Source: Lachnospiraceae bacterium (GTDB lineage Bacteria; Bacillota; Clostridia; Lachnospirales; Lachnospiraceae). From it: 64,000 nt of DNA. A program made the position numbers and the translations under genes. Every line of letters starts with the position of its first letter. Position 1 is the first letter of the stretch. The stretch is from positions 60,381-124,380 of the forward strand of contig JAAUZI010000005.1 in the NCBI GenBank assembly GCA_014804645.1, given 5' to 3'. Below are positions 18,353-28,170 of the stretch, piece after piece. Under the pieces are notes generated by a model. That model searched no databases. It saw only the letters and a program-made list of their open reading frames with translations, and was not told where the DNA came from.

Positions 18353-19399
18353 GTGATTGAGTTTATTCATGTTTCTAAGGATTTTGGAAAAGGACAGCAG
18401 GAGGTACATGCAGTCAAAGATGTCTCCTTTACCATCGAAAAGGGGGAGATATTCGGCATCATAGGGTTTTCGGGAGCCGGAAAATCAACCCTTGTCCGAT
18501 GTATCAATTTATTGGAAAGGCCCACGGCCGGGTCCGTCATAGTGGATGGACAGCAGATGACAGAGCTTTCTGCCAGACAGCTCCGCCACGCCAGAAAAAA
18601 GATCGGTATGATTTTCCAGCATTTTAACCTGATGCCGTCTCGGACTGTCTTTGGCAATGTGGCCTATCCCCTGAAAGGAAGTGGTCTGAAATCTCAGGAG
18701 ATAGCGGATAAGGTTCGTGAACTGCTGGAACTGGTGGGCATAGGGGATAAGGCAAATGCGTATCCCAGCCAGCTCTCCGGTGGTCAGAAACAGCGAGTGG
18801 CTATTGCCCGTGCCCTTGCCAATGACCCCAGCGTTTTGCTATGCGATGAGGCGACTTCCGCTTTGGACCCTCAGACTACCAAGTCCATTCTGCAGCTTTT
18901 AAAGCAGCTAAATGAAAAACTGGGGATCACAGTAGTTATTATCACACACGAAATGGCTGTAATAAAAGAGATTTGCGACAGAGTTGCAGTGATGGAACAT
19001 GGGCGGGTAGTGGAGCAGGGGGAAGTGTTTTCCATCTTTGCCTCTCCCCGGCAGGACATCACACAAAATTTTATCCGCACCACATCCAGTCTCAGAAAGA
19101 TAGACGAATTGGTGGCGGCAGATTCTCCCGTCATTGCCCTTAAGGCCGGGGAGGTGATCGTCAGACTGTCCTACATACAACGGAATGTCTCAGAGCCGTT
19201 GATCTCCACTGTGTCACAGAAGTTTCATGTCACGATGAATATTATTTTTGCGGATATCGAGATTGTGCAGGGCGCCCCGGTAGGCGGGACGGTGGCAATT
19301 ATCAGCGGAGAGCCGCGGCAGATCGAAGGGACAATGGAATATCTGCGGGAAAAAAATGTGTGCGTGGAGGTGATAAAAGATGCAAGAGTTTCTGAATAA
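18353..19399 (+). CDS. metN: methionine-type ABC transporter ATP-binding protein with NIL domain (second copy)
   Basis: GFSGAGKSTLVRCINLLERPTAGSV, LSGGQKQRVAIARALANDPSVLLCDEATSALDPQTT; GTG start after AGGAGG. Confidence 0.92.
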   Translation: MIEFIHVSKDFGKGQQEVHAVKDVSFTIEKGEIFGIIGFSGAGKSTLVRCINLLERPTAGSVIVDGQQMTELSARQLRHARKKIGMIFQHFNLMPSRTVFGNVAYPLKGSGLKSQEIADKVRELLELVGIGDKANAYPSQLSGGQKQRVAIARALANDPSVLLCDEATSALDPQTTKSILQLLKQLNEKLGITVVIITHEMAVIKEICDRVAVMEHGRVVEQGEVFSIFASPRQDITQNFIRTTSSLRKIDELVAADSPVIALKAGEVIVRLSYIQRNVSEPLISTVSQKFHVTMNIIFADIEIVQGAPVGGTVAIISGEPRQIEGTMEYLREKNVCVEVIKDARVSE

Positions 19400-20066
19400 T
19401 TGGATACCCAATGTTATGGAGAGACTGCCCGCCTTTTACGAAGCTATTGGGGACACACTGCAGATGATTGCTTGGTCGGGAGCAATTACTTTTATCATTG
19501 GCCTTATTCTGGGAGTGCTGCTCTCCGTCACAAAACAGGGAGCCATATTGGAAAACTGGCTTGTCTATCAGATTTTGGATAAGCTTATTAGTTTGTTTCG
19601 GTCCATTCCCTTTATTATTCTGCTGACATGGGTTATGCCGCTTTCCCGGGCTATCATGGGTACGGCCATCTATGTCAGAGGCGCCATCGTGCCGTTGGTA
19701 TTTGGCGCAGTGCCGTTTTTGGCCCGCCAGGTAGAGAGCGCTCTGGCAGAGATTGATCCGGGACTTATCGAGGCGGCGCTTTCCATGGGGAATAGCCCGG
19801 TGGACATTATTTTTCGGGTCTATCTGCGGGAAAGTGTGGCGGCTATCGCCAGAGGCACCACCATTACGGCGGTCAGTCTGCTTAATCTGACGGCCATGGC
19901 GGGCGTGGTAGGCGCCGGCGGATTGGGAGATTTTGCCGTGCGCTACGGACATGACCGGAATATGACAGATGTGACCAATGTCACTGTAGTGGTATTGGTT
20001 ATCATGGTGTGTATTATGGAGTTTATCGGCAGCCTGGTGGTCAAAAAAAATATGCATGAGCGATAA
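19380..20066 (+). CDS. metI: methionine-type ABC transporter permease (second copy)
   Basis: LFRSIPFIILLTWVMPLSRAIMGTAIYVRGAIVPL. Confidence 0.93.
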   Translation: MQEFLNNWIPNVMERLPAFYEAIGDTLQMIAWSGAITFIIGLILGVLLSVTKQGAILENWLVYQILDKLISLFRSIPFIILLTWVMPLSRAIMGTAIYVRGAIVPLVFGAVPFLARQVESALAEIDPGLIEAALSMGNSPVDIIFRVYLRESVAAIARGTTITAVSLLNLTAMAGVVGAGGLGDFAVRYGHDRNMTDVTNVTVVVLVIMVCIMEFIGSLVVKKNMHER

Positions 20067-20165
20067 CCGGTGGGACTGCTGTAAAGCTTAAAAACAGACG
20101 CCACTCCCAACTGTGACTCGAATGACACTGGTAGGAGGGCGGAAAAAGAATCAGGAGGAGAAAAA

Positions 20166-21029
20166 ATGAAAAAATTAAACAAACTCGTTACTTTAGCGCT
20201 TTCTACAGCGCTGTTGATTCTGGCGCTGAGCGCCTGCGGCAATGCAGGAGACGGGGAGTCACAGGCGGAGCAGGTCACTGTTAAGCTCGGCGTGGTGGGC
20301 AGTATCTATGAGGACCTGTGGGCACCTGCCCAGGAGGCATTGAAGGCGGAGGGCATTAATCTGGAAATCGTACAGTTTTCCGATTATGTGACTCCCAACA
20401 ATGCGCTGGCAAACGGGGAGATTGACTTGAATGCCTTCCAGCACCGCATTTATCTGGAAAGTGAGATTGAAAGTTATGGCTATGAGATTCAAAATATCGG
20501 AAACACCCTTATTGTTCCTCTGAATCTCTTCTCTCAGAAAATATCCTCCTTGGAGGAGTTAAAAGACGGGGACACGGTGGCAATTCCCGATGACGTGACC
20601 AACGGCGGACGCGCCCTGAAGGTCCTGGAGGCGGCAGGGCTGATTACCCTGAGTCCTGAGGCGGCGTTTAACCCCACTGTGAACGATATTGCGAGTTACA
20701 ACGTAGGAATTACCATCAAGGAGTTAAAGGCGAATGTGATACCCTCCACTTTGCCTGATGTAGACGTCGCAGTAATCAATGGCAACTACGCCCTGGACTT
20801 TGGGCTGAAGGCGGAGGAGGCAGTCTATCAGGACAGTGTGCTGGACGTGGAGGAGTACTGGAACCTGGTTGCTGCCAGGACGGCAGATCTGGAAGATGCG
20901 GAAAAGGTGGCTGTGTACGACAAGGTGATCAAGGCATTCCAGTCTGAGGAGACAGAAAAGGTATTTAACGACACCTTTGGCGGCTACTTTATCAAGGTAG
21001 GCTGGGATCAGGATCTGCTGGCAAAATAA
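20166..21029 (+). CDS. metQ: MetQ/NlpA family substrate-binding lipoprotein (second copy)
   Basis: Lipobox LSACGN; ANGEIDLNAFQHRIYL; IPDDVTNGGRALKVLEAAG. Confidence 0.93.
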   Translation: MKKLNKLVTLALSTALLILALSACGNAGDGESQAEQVTVKLGVVGSIYEDLWAPAQEALKAEGINLEIVQFSDYVTPNNALANGEIDLNAFQHRIYLESEIESYGYEIQNIGNTLIVPLNLFSQKISSLEELKDGDTVAIPDDVTNGGRALKVLEAAGLITLSPEAAFNPTVNDIASYNVGITIKELKANVIPSTLPDVDVAVINGNYALDFGLKAEEAVYQDSVLDVEEYWNLVAARTADLEDAEKVAVYDKVIKAFQSEETEKVFNDTFGGYFIKVGWDQDLLAK

Positions 21030-21154
21030 CAGGTTATAATGCAGATTTTTACCATGTCGGGGCGCTGGAGAATGCCCTCAATCGGCTGAAACAGCTGCGC
21101 GATGAAATCTCGCATGTCTGTTAAAGGGACATGCAGTTCAAGGGAGGAAAAGTT

Positions 21155-22342
21155 ATGTCAGATATTCTCAGACAGCTAAATCAGGAGAAAGAATATATCG
21201 TTGAACTCAGACGGGAATTCCATCAGCATCCCGAGCTGAGTCTGCAGGAATTCCGAACAGCAGAGCGCATAGAGGAGGAGCTGGATAAATTCGGTGTTTT
21301 ACACTCCCGTGTGGGAGAGACCGGCGTGTTGGGTATTCTCCGGGGAGCAGGGCAGGGAGAGGGCGTGACTGTGCTGCGGGCGGATATAGATGCGCTGGCC
21401 ATTCAGGAGACCAACCAGGTCAGCTATTGTTCGCGGACGGAGGGAGTCATGCATGCCTGTGGACATGACGCCCATATAGCCTGCCTGCTAGGAGCAGCAA
21501 AACTGTTGGCAGCAAACAGGGATACCTTCGACGGAGAAGTGCGCCTGGTATTCCAACCGGCGGAGGAGATCGGGCAGGGGACTGAACCCTTTCTGGAGGC
21601 GGGAATTCTGGAAGGCGTGGACCGTGTCTTCGGACTCCATACAGCCCCGGATATTCCCTCCGGCCAGGTGGGCCTGAAACCGGGGCTGAACAATGCGGCG
21701 GTGGATCACTTCAAGATCGTGATACGGGGAAAATCCGCCCATGTGTCCACTCCCCAGCTGGGCGTTGATGCACTGTATATCGCCAGCCATATTGTAGTGG
21801 CTCTTCAGGCTCTTGTCACTCGTTGCACCTCCCCCGTGGAGCCGGTTATCATTGGCGTGGGAAAGCTGGAGGCCGGGACCATCTACAATGCCCTGGCGGA
21901 GACGGCGGTGCTGGAGGGAACTACCAGAACCATATCCCAGGAAAGCAGAGAACGGATACAGAAATTGGTCAACGAAACAGTCCAGGGCATTGCGGAGATA
22001 TATGGGGGCAGCGCCGAAATTCAGTGGACGGACTTTGCCTCGGCCCTAATTAATAATTCTCAAGTATGCCTGGAGGCAGCAGAAGTAGTAAAACAGTTGT
22101 GGGGCGAGGGCAAAGTGGTCACGGACCGCAGATTGTCACTGGGCGGCGACAATTTTGCGGAGTATATTCTCCACATTCCCGGCGCATATGCCTATCTGGG
22201 CACAGGCAATCCGGAGAAACCCGGGACGCTGAATGCCGCCCATAACGGGAATTTTGATATTGACGAGGATGCTCTGGTTCTGGGGGCAGGGCTTTACACC
22301 GGGTATGCGCTTGCAAGGCATGGGAACTCTCAAATAAAATGA
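21155..22342 (+). CDS. M20 family amidohydrolase/peptidase
   Basis: RREFHQHPELSLQEFRT, HACGHDAHIACLLGAA, FQPAEEIGQG, FGLHTAPDIPSGQVG; start MSDILRQ after AGGGAGGAAAAGTT. Confidence 0.92.
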   Translation: MSDILRQLNQEKEYIVELRREFHQHPELSLQEFRTAERIEEELDKFGVLHSRVGETGVLGILRGAGQGEGVTVLRADIDALAIQETNQVSYCSRTEGVMHACGHDAHIACLLGAAKLLAANRDTFDGEVRLVFQPAEEIGQGTEPFLEAGILEGVDRVFGLHTAPDIPSGQVGLKPGLNNAAVDHFKIVIRGKSAHVSTPQLGVDALYIASHIVVALQALVTRCTSPVEPVIIGVGKLEAGTIYNALAETAVLEGTTRTISQESRERIQKLVNETVQGIAEIYGGSAEIQWTDFASALINNSQVCLEAAEVVKQLWGEGKVVTDRRLSLGGDNFAEYILHIPGAYAYLGTGNPEKPGTLNAAHNGNFDIDEDALVLGAGLYTGYALARHGNSQIK

Positions 22343-22363
22343 TATGATGCTGGAGCCGAAGAA

Positions 22364-23776
22364 TTACAGGATATTCCATATTCTGCTTTCCTGACGCCGT
22401 ATAAATTTATAGAGTTCACAGGCATTTTCGGCACATTTGCCGTCATTTTCATTTTCAAACCAGGCGACGAAAAGAAACTCGATGCACTCCATCACATAGG
22501 GCACAGCCTTCTTTTCCGCCTCGGACAGTTTCAGGATGCTCTCATATCCGGCAAACACGTCTCCCAGAAACCGGAACCAGGTTTCCTCTGTGATTCTAAG
22601 CCCCTCCTCCTCCGACAACAGCCCCAGCAAAAAGTAGCACAGGTCAAAAATCCGTATATTTCTCTGGCTCAGATCAAAGTCAATATAGCCGGAGAAAACG
22701 CCGTCTGCAAACAGGAAATTGCCGAAGTGAATGTCCCGGTGAATCAACTGCACAGGCAGCTGCTCATATATGGCGGCCAGCTGTGAGACTGTCCGCTCAT
22801 ATTCCTCCTTGGAAATGCGCTGCCAGCCGTTTTTTTCCATACTTTCCCTGATCCAGCCGTTCATCTCATCCAACAGGCTGTTGTCCCAAAACATATCCAA
22901 AGGCTCGCACTTTTGAAAGGCGGCATGGAGCCTGGCAATGATCTCACCCATTGACCGGGCAAGAGGGCTGTCACTGTCGACCCGGGTGATATTGTTTCCC
23001 GGAAGTTTTTTGGAGAGGAAATAGAAAGCGCCGTCGGCGAGTACATACTCTGCGCCGTCACCAGAGGGTATGACCTGGGCCACAGGGATATTCCTCTCAC
23101 TTAGCAGACGCAGCATTTTCAGGTTCCGCTCAAGCATTTTCACATCCTGATACTCTTTCAATACATAATCGTCTCCCACTTGCCAGGCGGTATCATAGAT
23201 TTGTTTTGTCTTGCAGTCCTGCAAGCCCCAATGGACAAGAACTGTGTGGATTTTATCTCTCGATTCATAAAACATATACAATTCCTCCTGTTCGTCATTG
23301 ATATCGCGGTACATTTTAGTATCCAACAGGACGAAACCGGCTTTTTCAATGGTTTTTCGGGAGGCGGCATTGTCTTCCCGCACTGTGGCAATCAGCTTGT
23401 GGATATCATAATGGGAAAAAAAGTATTGGGCATAGGCTGTGGCAGCCTCGGCGGCATAGCCTTGTCCCCGGAAGGCAGAGCCGATAAAAAAGGTGATCCC
23501 CACCTGTTTCAGATCCTCATAGTAGGAGCAGCCCACGCTGCCCAGCAGGATGCCGCGTTGCTTGTCCGTGACGGCATAGGCGAGATACTCTCCGGCAGGA
23601 TTATCCTGCTGGTCCAAGGCGCGGGCCTCCTGTACCCAGGACCCCATCCATTCCCGGCAGTTGCTGCAGTCCCCGAAAATATCCCGCAAACTTCCGTCAG
23701 AGGCCATCTCAATATAGGCCGGTTCATCCTCCGGCTCCATGCTGCGTATGATTAGTCTTTCCGTCTCAATGACCAT
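22364..23776 (-). CDS. fused GNAT acetyltransferase - aminoglycoside phosphotransferase family protein
   Basis: N-terminal GNAT (ETERLIIRSMEPEDEP...GSAFRGQGYAAEAATAYAQYFF...NAASRKTIEKAGF); C-terminal APH (QLIHRDIHFGNFLFADGVFSGYIDFDLSQRNIRIFDLCYFL). Confidence 0.9.
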   Translation of the reverse strand: MVIETERLIIRSMEPEDEPAYIEMASDGSLRDIFGDCSNCREWMGSWVQEARALDQQDNPAGEYLAYAVTDKQRGILLGSVGCSYYEDLKQVGITFFIGSAFRGQGYAAEAATAYAQYFFSHYDIHKLIATVREDNAASRKTIEKAGFVLLDTKMYRDINDEQEELYMFYESRDKIHTVLVHWGLQDCKTKQIYDTAWQVGDDYVLKEYQDVKMLERNLKMLRLLSERNIPVAQVIPSGDGAEYVLADGAFYFLSKKLPGNNITRVDSDSPLARSMGEIIARLHAAFQKCEPLDMFWDNSLLDEMNGWIRESMEKNGWQRISKEEYERTVSQLAAIYEQLPVQLIHRDIHFGNFLFADGVFSGYIDFDLSQRNIRIFDLCYFLLGLLSEEEGLRITEETWFRFLGDVFAGYESILKLSEAEKKAVPYVMECIEFLFVAWFENENDGKCAENACELYKFIRRQESRIWNIL

Positions 23777-24323
23777 GATATTCTCTCACAATCTCTACTA
23801 CTTCGATATCGCCGCCAACTAAAAATTCATGGATTGGCGGCTCTTCCGGGGGATTGGGTCCATTTTCCCAATACTTTTCTGCCATTGCCAGATTTTGCTC
23901 CTTGCTGATAACACCGTCAAAACACTTGGTGGCATCCCCAACAAAACGACTTCCGATGACCTTGACTTTCACAATCTGGAAGGTAGGTCTGCCCAGCCTG
24001 ATAAAGTAGTCCGCCCAATTCGTGGATTCCTGTAGAGTTTCCGACACATACAGGCATCCCATTCTGGAGGGGTAATGAGGGTATTTTTCCCGCCGGACTT
24101 CCTCCAGCGCCAACTCCCGCAGCGCCACCATCACAGGATACTCCAGCTCTGTGTTTTCGTATTTTTGAGGATTGCGGTAAATGTCATTGACTATATCCAG
24201 TTTGCTCATCACCCGCTCATAGACGCCGCTGTGATGTTCGTCATCAAAAAGGATATGCTGACCCAACTGCATGGGCCTCTCCGTCACCACATGATAGCCA
24301 TAAAAAATTTCGCTCTGTTTCAT
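23766..24323 (-). CDS. DUF2441-like protein
   Basis: N-terminal YGYHVVTERPMQLGQHILFDDEHHSGVYERV. Confidence 0.6.
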   Translation of the reverse strand: MKQSEIFYGYHVVTERPMQLGQHILFDDEHHSGVYERVMSKLDIVNDIYRNPQKYENTELEYPVMVALRELALEEVRREKYPHYPSRMGCLYVSETLQESTNWADYFIRLGRPTFQIVKVKVIGSRFVGDATKCFDGVISKEQNLAMAEKYWENGPNPPEEPPIHEFLVGGDIEVVEIVREYHGH

Positions 24324-25300
24324 ACTATGTCTCCTTTTACAAATAGATTGTCTTTTCCCATGCCGCAGACGTAAATGTTGGAGTCATACCTGTGGCAGAT
24401 CTCCAGAAAATCCTTCCTGCTCTGGGAATCGTTCATTATTTTTACCAGAATTTCACCCGGAATGGTTCTGGCATATGCGCCGGGGCCCGCCATATGGATA
24501 TTCTGCACGCCCTGTTTTTCCAGCAGCGCTTTCAGTTCATCCGGCAGAAAAGTGTAAGTGATGCACCAGGGAGTTCCGCCCCTCTCGTATTCTGAGATCT
24601 CGCTTGATCCGCCGATCACGCCGCTCTTCATAAAGTCCTCTATGGTTTCCTTGTTCAGCACAAAGGAATCTATGGCCTTCTGTCTGTCCGCAATGAGTTG
24701 CCGGACCCAGGGGTCGGGACAGTCGGGGCTTAGAATAAATTGGTTTTTCTGAATTGGGTTGGCCAGATAGGGCAGATAACCCAGCCGGGAGGAGACGCTG
24801 AACATAACCTTTTTTCTAGCTATGCGGACCAATTCCCCAATGACGGTCTCCTGATGAGGATAGGTATAGGAGATGGGGGTGTCAAAGGATATGACTAGAT
24901 CGAATGCCCGGTCGGGATATGCCGACAAATCCTCCAGAGCGCCTCTTACAAAGGTAATGTTCTGCTCTACTCCCGCGGCCCGGGCCAGCTTCTGCGCCTT
25001 GTCCAGCATAGGCTGGGATATGTCAAAATGTGTCACCCGGCAGCCCTTTTTTGCCAGCAGAATGGAAAACCGCCCACACCCGGCTCCGCCGTCAAAGACA
25101 GTTTCTACTCCCTCCAGAGCCGCAAGCAGTTCTCTTTCAATATGGCTTTTTTGAATAATATCGTCTATAAAGGTCTCCTCTCTGTGGCTCTCCAACTCTC
25201 CCTTGTCGGGCTGGTTCCACAGGCGCTCGGATATCCTTTGGCTGGCATCTGCTGGTATCATCTTGACCTCCTGTTTCTCTCCTACATGTCTCAGGTTCAA
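24320..25300 (-). CDS. class I SAM-dependent methyltransferase
   Basis: VFDGGAGCGRFSILLAKKGCRVTHFDISQPMLDKA; FDLVISFDTP. Confidence 0.88.
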   Translation of the reverse strand: MNLRHVGEKQEVKMIPADASQRISERLWNQPDKGELESHREETFIDDIIQKSHIERELLAALEGVETVFDGGAGCGRFSILLAKKGCRVTHFDISQPMLDKAQKLARAAGVEQNITFVRGALEDLSAYPDRAFDLVISFDTPISYTYPHQETVIGELVRIARKKVMFSVSSRLGYLPYLANPIQKNQFILSPDCPDPWVRQLIADRQKAIDSFVLNKETIEDFMKSGVIGGSSEISEYERGGTPWCITYTFLPDELKALLEKQGVQNIHMAGPGAYARTIPGEILVKIMNDSQSRKDFLEICHRYDSNIYVCGMGKDNLFVKGDIV

Positions 25301-25351
25301 TAATGAGTTTATCAGAAATATCTTGTTTGAGCCACCTCAGAATCATTTCTA

Positions 25352-25390
25352 AAAAAGAATGAGCCGATACCCAATTAAGGGGCGGCTCAT
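25352..25390 (-). terminator. hairpin terminator (minus strand)
   Basis: ATGAGCCG...CGGCTCAT stem, T-rich on the minus strand. Confidence 0.7.
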
Positions 25391-25481
25391 GTCGGAATGC
25401 TCATGGATAGTACCTCTCTGCTCGTGTTCCAGCGCCATCAGGGCGATAACTGTAGCGCTGGCTTTGCATACAATACGCTGC

Positions 25482-26501
25482 TTAGTCTTCCAGGATTTTC
25501 TCACGAAATGCAGCAAAATCCTCTGCCCGCGCCGCCGCCTTGAGCCATATGCGAAGTGTCTCTGTATCCTCCTCATCATGAATGCGGGCAACGATGTCTT
25601 CTGGGATATCCCCTAAGTCCTCCAGCAGATCAAAGATCGACTGACGGCTCTGATTGATAGTGCCTTTTTGTATGCCTCTCCGTATTCCTTTCTCAATAAA
25701 AACCTCCGACAAATTACACATAGACTGCATCCTCCCCTCGGTCTCTACCTGCATTACCATTCCATACTCTTTTTCCAGTATATCCTTTTTCTCTTCCACT
25801 TTCATTTCGGACAGTAGCACTTCCAGCATGGCAATCAGCGTATTTCGGGAAGTCTCCTCCCCGGGGTCGCTGCGTATATTGACAATGATTCCCTGTACAA
25901 GTTCCACTCTGTGGGAGTTATCCCTGTCCCCATACACAGTCTTCCGCTCCAGATTAATCTCCTCGATGGAATCTCCCCTTTTTCCACTGTCCATACATAT
26001 CCAGATGCTGCGCACGTTTTTCAGACTGTCATAATCCGTTCTGTAAAACTCCGTGTTTTTCTGGGCCGAAACCATTCGGGAGAGATAATACACGATCCTG
26101 TTCTCCAGATGATACCCCAATACACTATGGCTGGTCAGCTTTTGCGCTTCCAGATTGATAAGGAATTTCATCTTCATCTGTCCGAGATATGCGCTGAAAC
26201 GGATATCATAATATATCGTACCCTCTCCCGGAACATTGTCCTCCGTCTTGTCTTCCTTGACCCTGCCCAGATTGGTCAGTCCCGGGTCCAGGGCCGACGC
26301 GGCCACCTCAATATCGTCCTCGATACAGGAAATGATATCTGTGATTTCCATGTCCCTGCACTCCCGGATGGTATATTTCAGGATTCTCGCCAGAATCTGC
26401 TTGTCCGCCAGCAGGAATTTTGCGTTAGTGTCATAGGCGGCGGCGCTCCTGGCAGCCGCTAGCGCCTGAGACAAATGGGTGTCTTCTCTCCGTCTTTTCA
26501 T
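25482..26501 (-). CDS. Rpn/PD-(D/E)XK nuclease family putative transposase
   Basis: IYYDIRFSAYLGQMKMKFLINLEAQKL (nuclease-fold D...E-x-Q), HLENRIVYYLSRMVSAQ, C-terminal GIRRGIQKG. Confidence 0.8.
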   Translation of the reverse strand: MKRRREDTHLSQALAAARSAAAYDTNAKFLLADKQILARILKYTIRECRDMEITDIISCIEDDIEVAASALDPGLTNLGRVKEDKTEDNVPGEGTIYYDIRFSAYLGQMKMKFLINLEAQKLTSHSVLGYHLENRIVYYLSRMVSAQKNTEFYRTDYDSLKNVRSIWICMDSGKRGDSIEEINLERKTVYGDRDNSHRVELVQGIIVNIRSDPGEETSRNTLIAMLEVLLSEMKVEEKKDILEKEYGMVMQVETEGRMQSMCNLSEVFIEKGIRRGIQKGTINQSRQSIFDLLEDLGDIPEDIVARIHDEEDTETLRIWLKAAARAEDFAAFREKILED

Positions 26502-26722
26502 ACCATACCTCCTCGGTGCTGTGCGCAGGAGATACTATAGTAAACGAAAATTCATTCGTTCGTATTTTATCCGAAAATCTCCTGCTCGTCTTCAATTTTT
26601 CATTTTGAGTTTCAAGCATAGATTTTCTGATTTCTTGAGAAGAGAATTGCTCCGTCAAAATGGAAAAGAATATATGCTTTGTAAGTATGGTAGCACGGAT
26701 AGAGCAAATTTGCAATAGTTTT

Positions 26723-26760
26723 AAAAAGAATGAGCCGTTACCCTGTAAGGCATCGGCTCA
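26723..26760 (-). terminator. hairpin terminator (minus strand), near-copy of 25352..25390
   Basis: TGAGCCG...CGGCTCA stem; shares AAAAAGAATGAGCCG with the other copy. Confidence 0.7.
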
Positions 26761-26765
26761 CTGTA

Positions 26766-27035
26766 TTATGATTTCATGTCTCTGATAATGCGCTGTATGC
26801 TTTTGTGGGACAAACAATATTTGTCTGCCAGCTCCAGGGTGGACATTCCCTCAGAAAAATCCGCATAGATCAGTTTATTCCTGTGGGATAATTCGCGGGT
26901 GATCTCGGTTCTGGAACCCCATTTCAGGCGGTTCTCCGAGCGCCTGGGAATGTATATATTTTCGCCGTCCACATACTGTTGTATCAGTTCGATGATTTCC
27001 ACCGGCAGGATTTCTCCTGCGTTTCTATAGCCCAT
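26766..27035 (-). CDS. CD3324/Mor-like HTH protein
   Basis: YRNAGEILPVEIIELIQQYVDGENIYIPRR...ELADKYCLSHKSIQRIIRDM. Confidence 0.75.
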   Translation of the reverse strand: MGYRNAGEILPVEIIELIQQYVDGENIYIPRRSENRLKWGSRTEITRELSHRNKLIYADFSEGMSTLELADKYCLSHKSIQRIIRDMKS

Positions 27036-27255
27036 GTCTGCCTCCTAAATATATATTCTCTTTAGGAATAGCAATGGCTATGACAATTCAGTTTTTATTG
27101 CAATAGCCAGTGCTATGCAGACATAACATATCTTCTCATACAGAAATTTCCTCCTCGTAATAAAATTTGATTTCGGGCTGCCCGGTTATCTGCCGCCGCA
27201 GCTCTATGGGTCCATTCTAACAGAGGATTGGCTGATTGTCAAAATATTAGTAAAT

Positions 27256-27657
27256 TCAAGACCGGAACGCGAGCCGAGGGTAGCTGAGATTTACCCATCC
27301 GCCCACAGTTGTCAAAAGGATCTGATAAGTTGTGTCCGGAGCATCCAGCATGAGTTCATTGGACAATATCCCATCCAGTGTTACAGCGAAAACAGATTTT
27401 ATATTTTCATCTATTTCCAATTCCAAGGTTTTTCCAATGGAAATGGGAACACCATACTCATGTGGATTAAATCCCTCGTGATAAATGGGACATCCACCTT
27501 TATCGTAGCAGCAGGAAATATCATCAGAGAGCTGGTGTTTTTCCATAAGCTCCGACTTTGAAATGTCCGTGACAATCCAATATGGCATAAGCGCGGAGGG
27601 GAACTGTTTCTTGCGGTATATTACTAACTTTTTCATGGATAATAAATGATTCCTTTC
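27256..27657 (-). CDS. hypothetical protein
   Basis: Likely start MERNHLLSMKKLVIYRKKQ; ORF opens at 27723. Confidence 0.55.
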   Translation of the reverse strand, partial: ERNHLLSMKKLVIYRKKQFPSALMPYWIVTDISKSELMEKHQLSDDISCCYDKGGCPIYHEGFNPHEYGVPISIGKTLELEIDENIKSVFAVTLDGILSNELMLDAPDTTYQILLTTVGGWVNLSYPRLAFRS

Positions 27658-27691
27658 CATAAAATTTATCTGGGAGTTAATCCCGTTGATA

Positions 27692-28170
27692 TTATAAGCC
27701 ATCTGTAACAATAGCAGGTACATACAAATCCTTCATAGCTGTCAAATCCGGTCCCGATACTATATCTACGATATCTGTCCAGCCATTTTCTGACTAATTG
27801 CATCGCTCTGCATATAATCTGTATACTGACTATATGCACAAATCTTTCCCTCCATATCCAGCGCATTCAATCCACAGAGACCTCCCGATAGACTTTTGAT
27901 ATCCTTCCATCCAGCTATCTCCTCCATGCTTTGATGATAAATGGGATTCACTGCGATCGGCACATGGCCGTCTCGGTCTATAGCGGCCACTCCCATCTGA
28001 AGGTTTTCCAGATAATCCCCTGATATCAGATATCGCAGCTGCTCTAACTGGTCTTCCGCTGCCTCGCTGTCTGCGATTTCAGATAACACTCCAATCGCCT
28101 GAGGGTACTTCCTCTCCTCAATAAACGCCTGCGCCCGTGTAAATTCAGCCCCATTTCTGTTAATCCGCAT
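27692..28170 (-). pseudogene. frameshifted RCC1-repeat-like protein remnant
   Basis: Frame 1 GWKDIKSLSGGLCGLNALDMEGKICAYS; after a frameshift the repeat continues as ENGWTDIVDIVSGPDLTAMKDLYVPAIVTDGL*. Confidence 0.5.
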
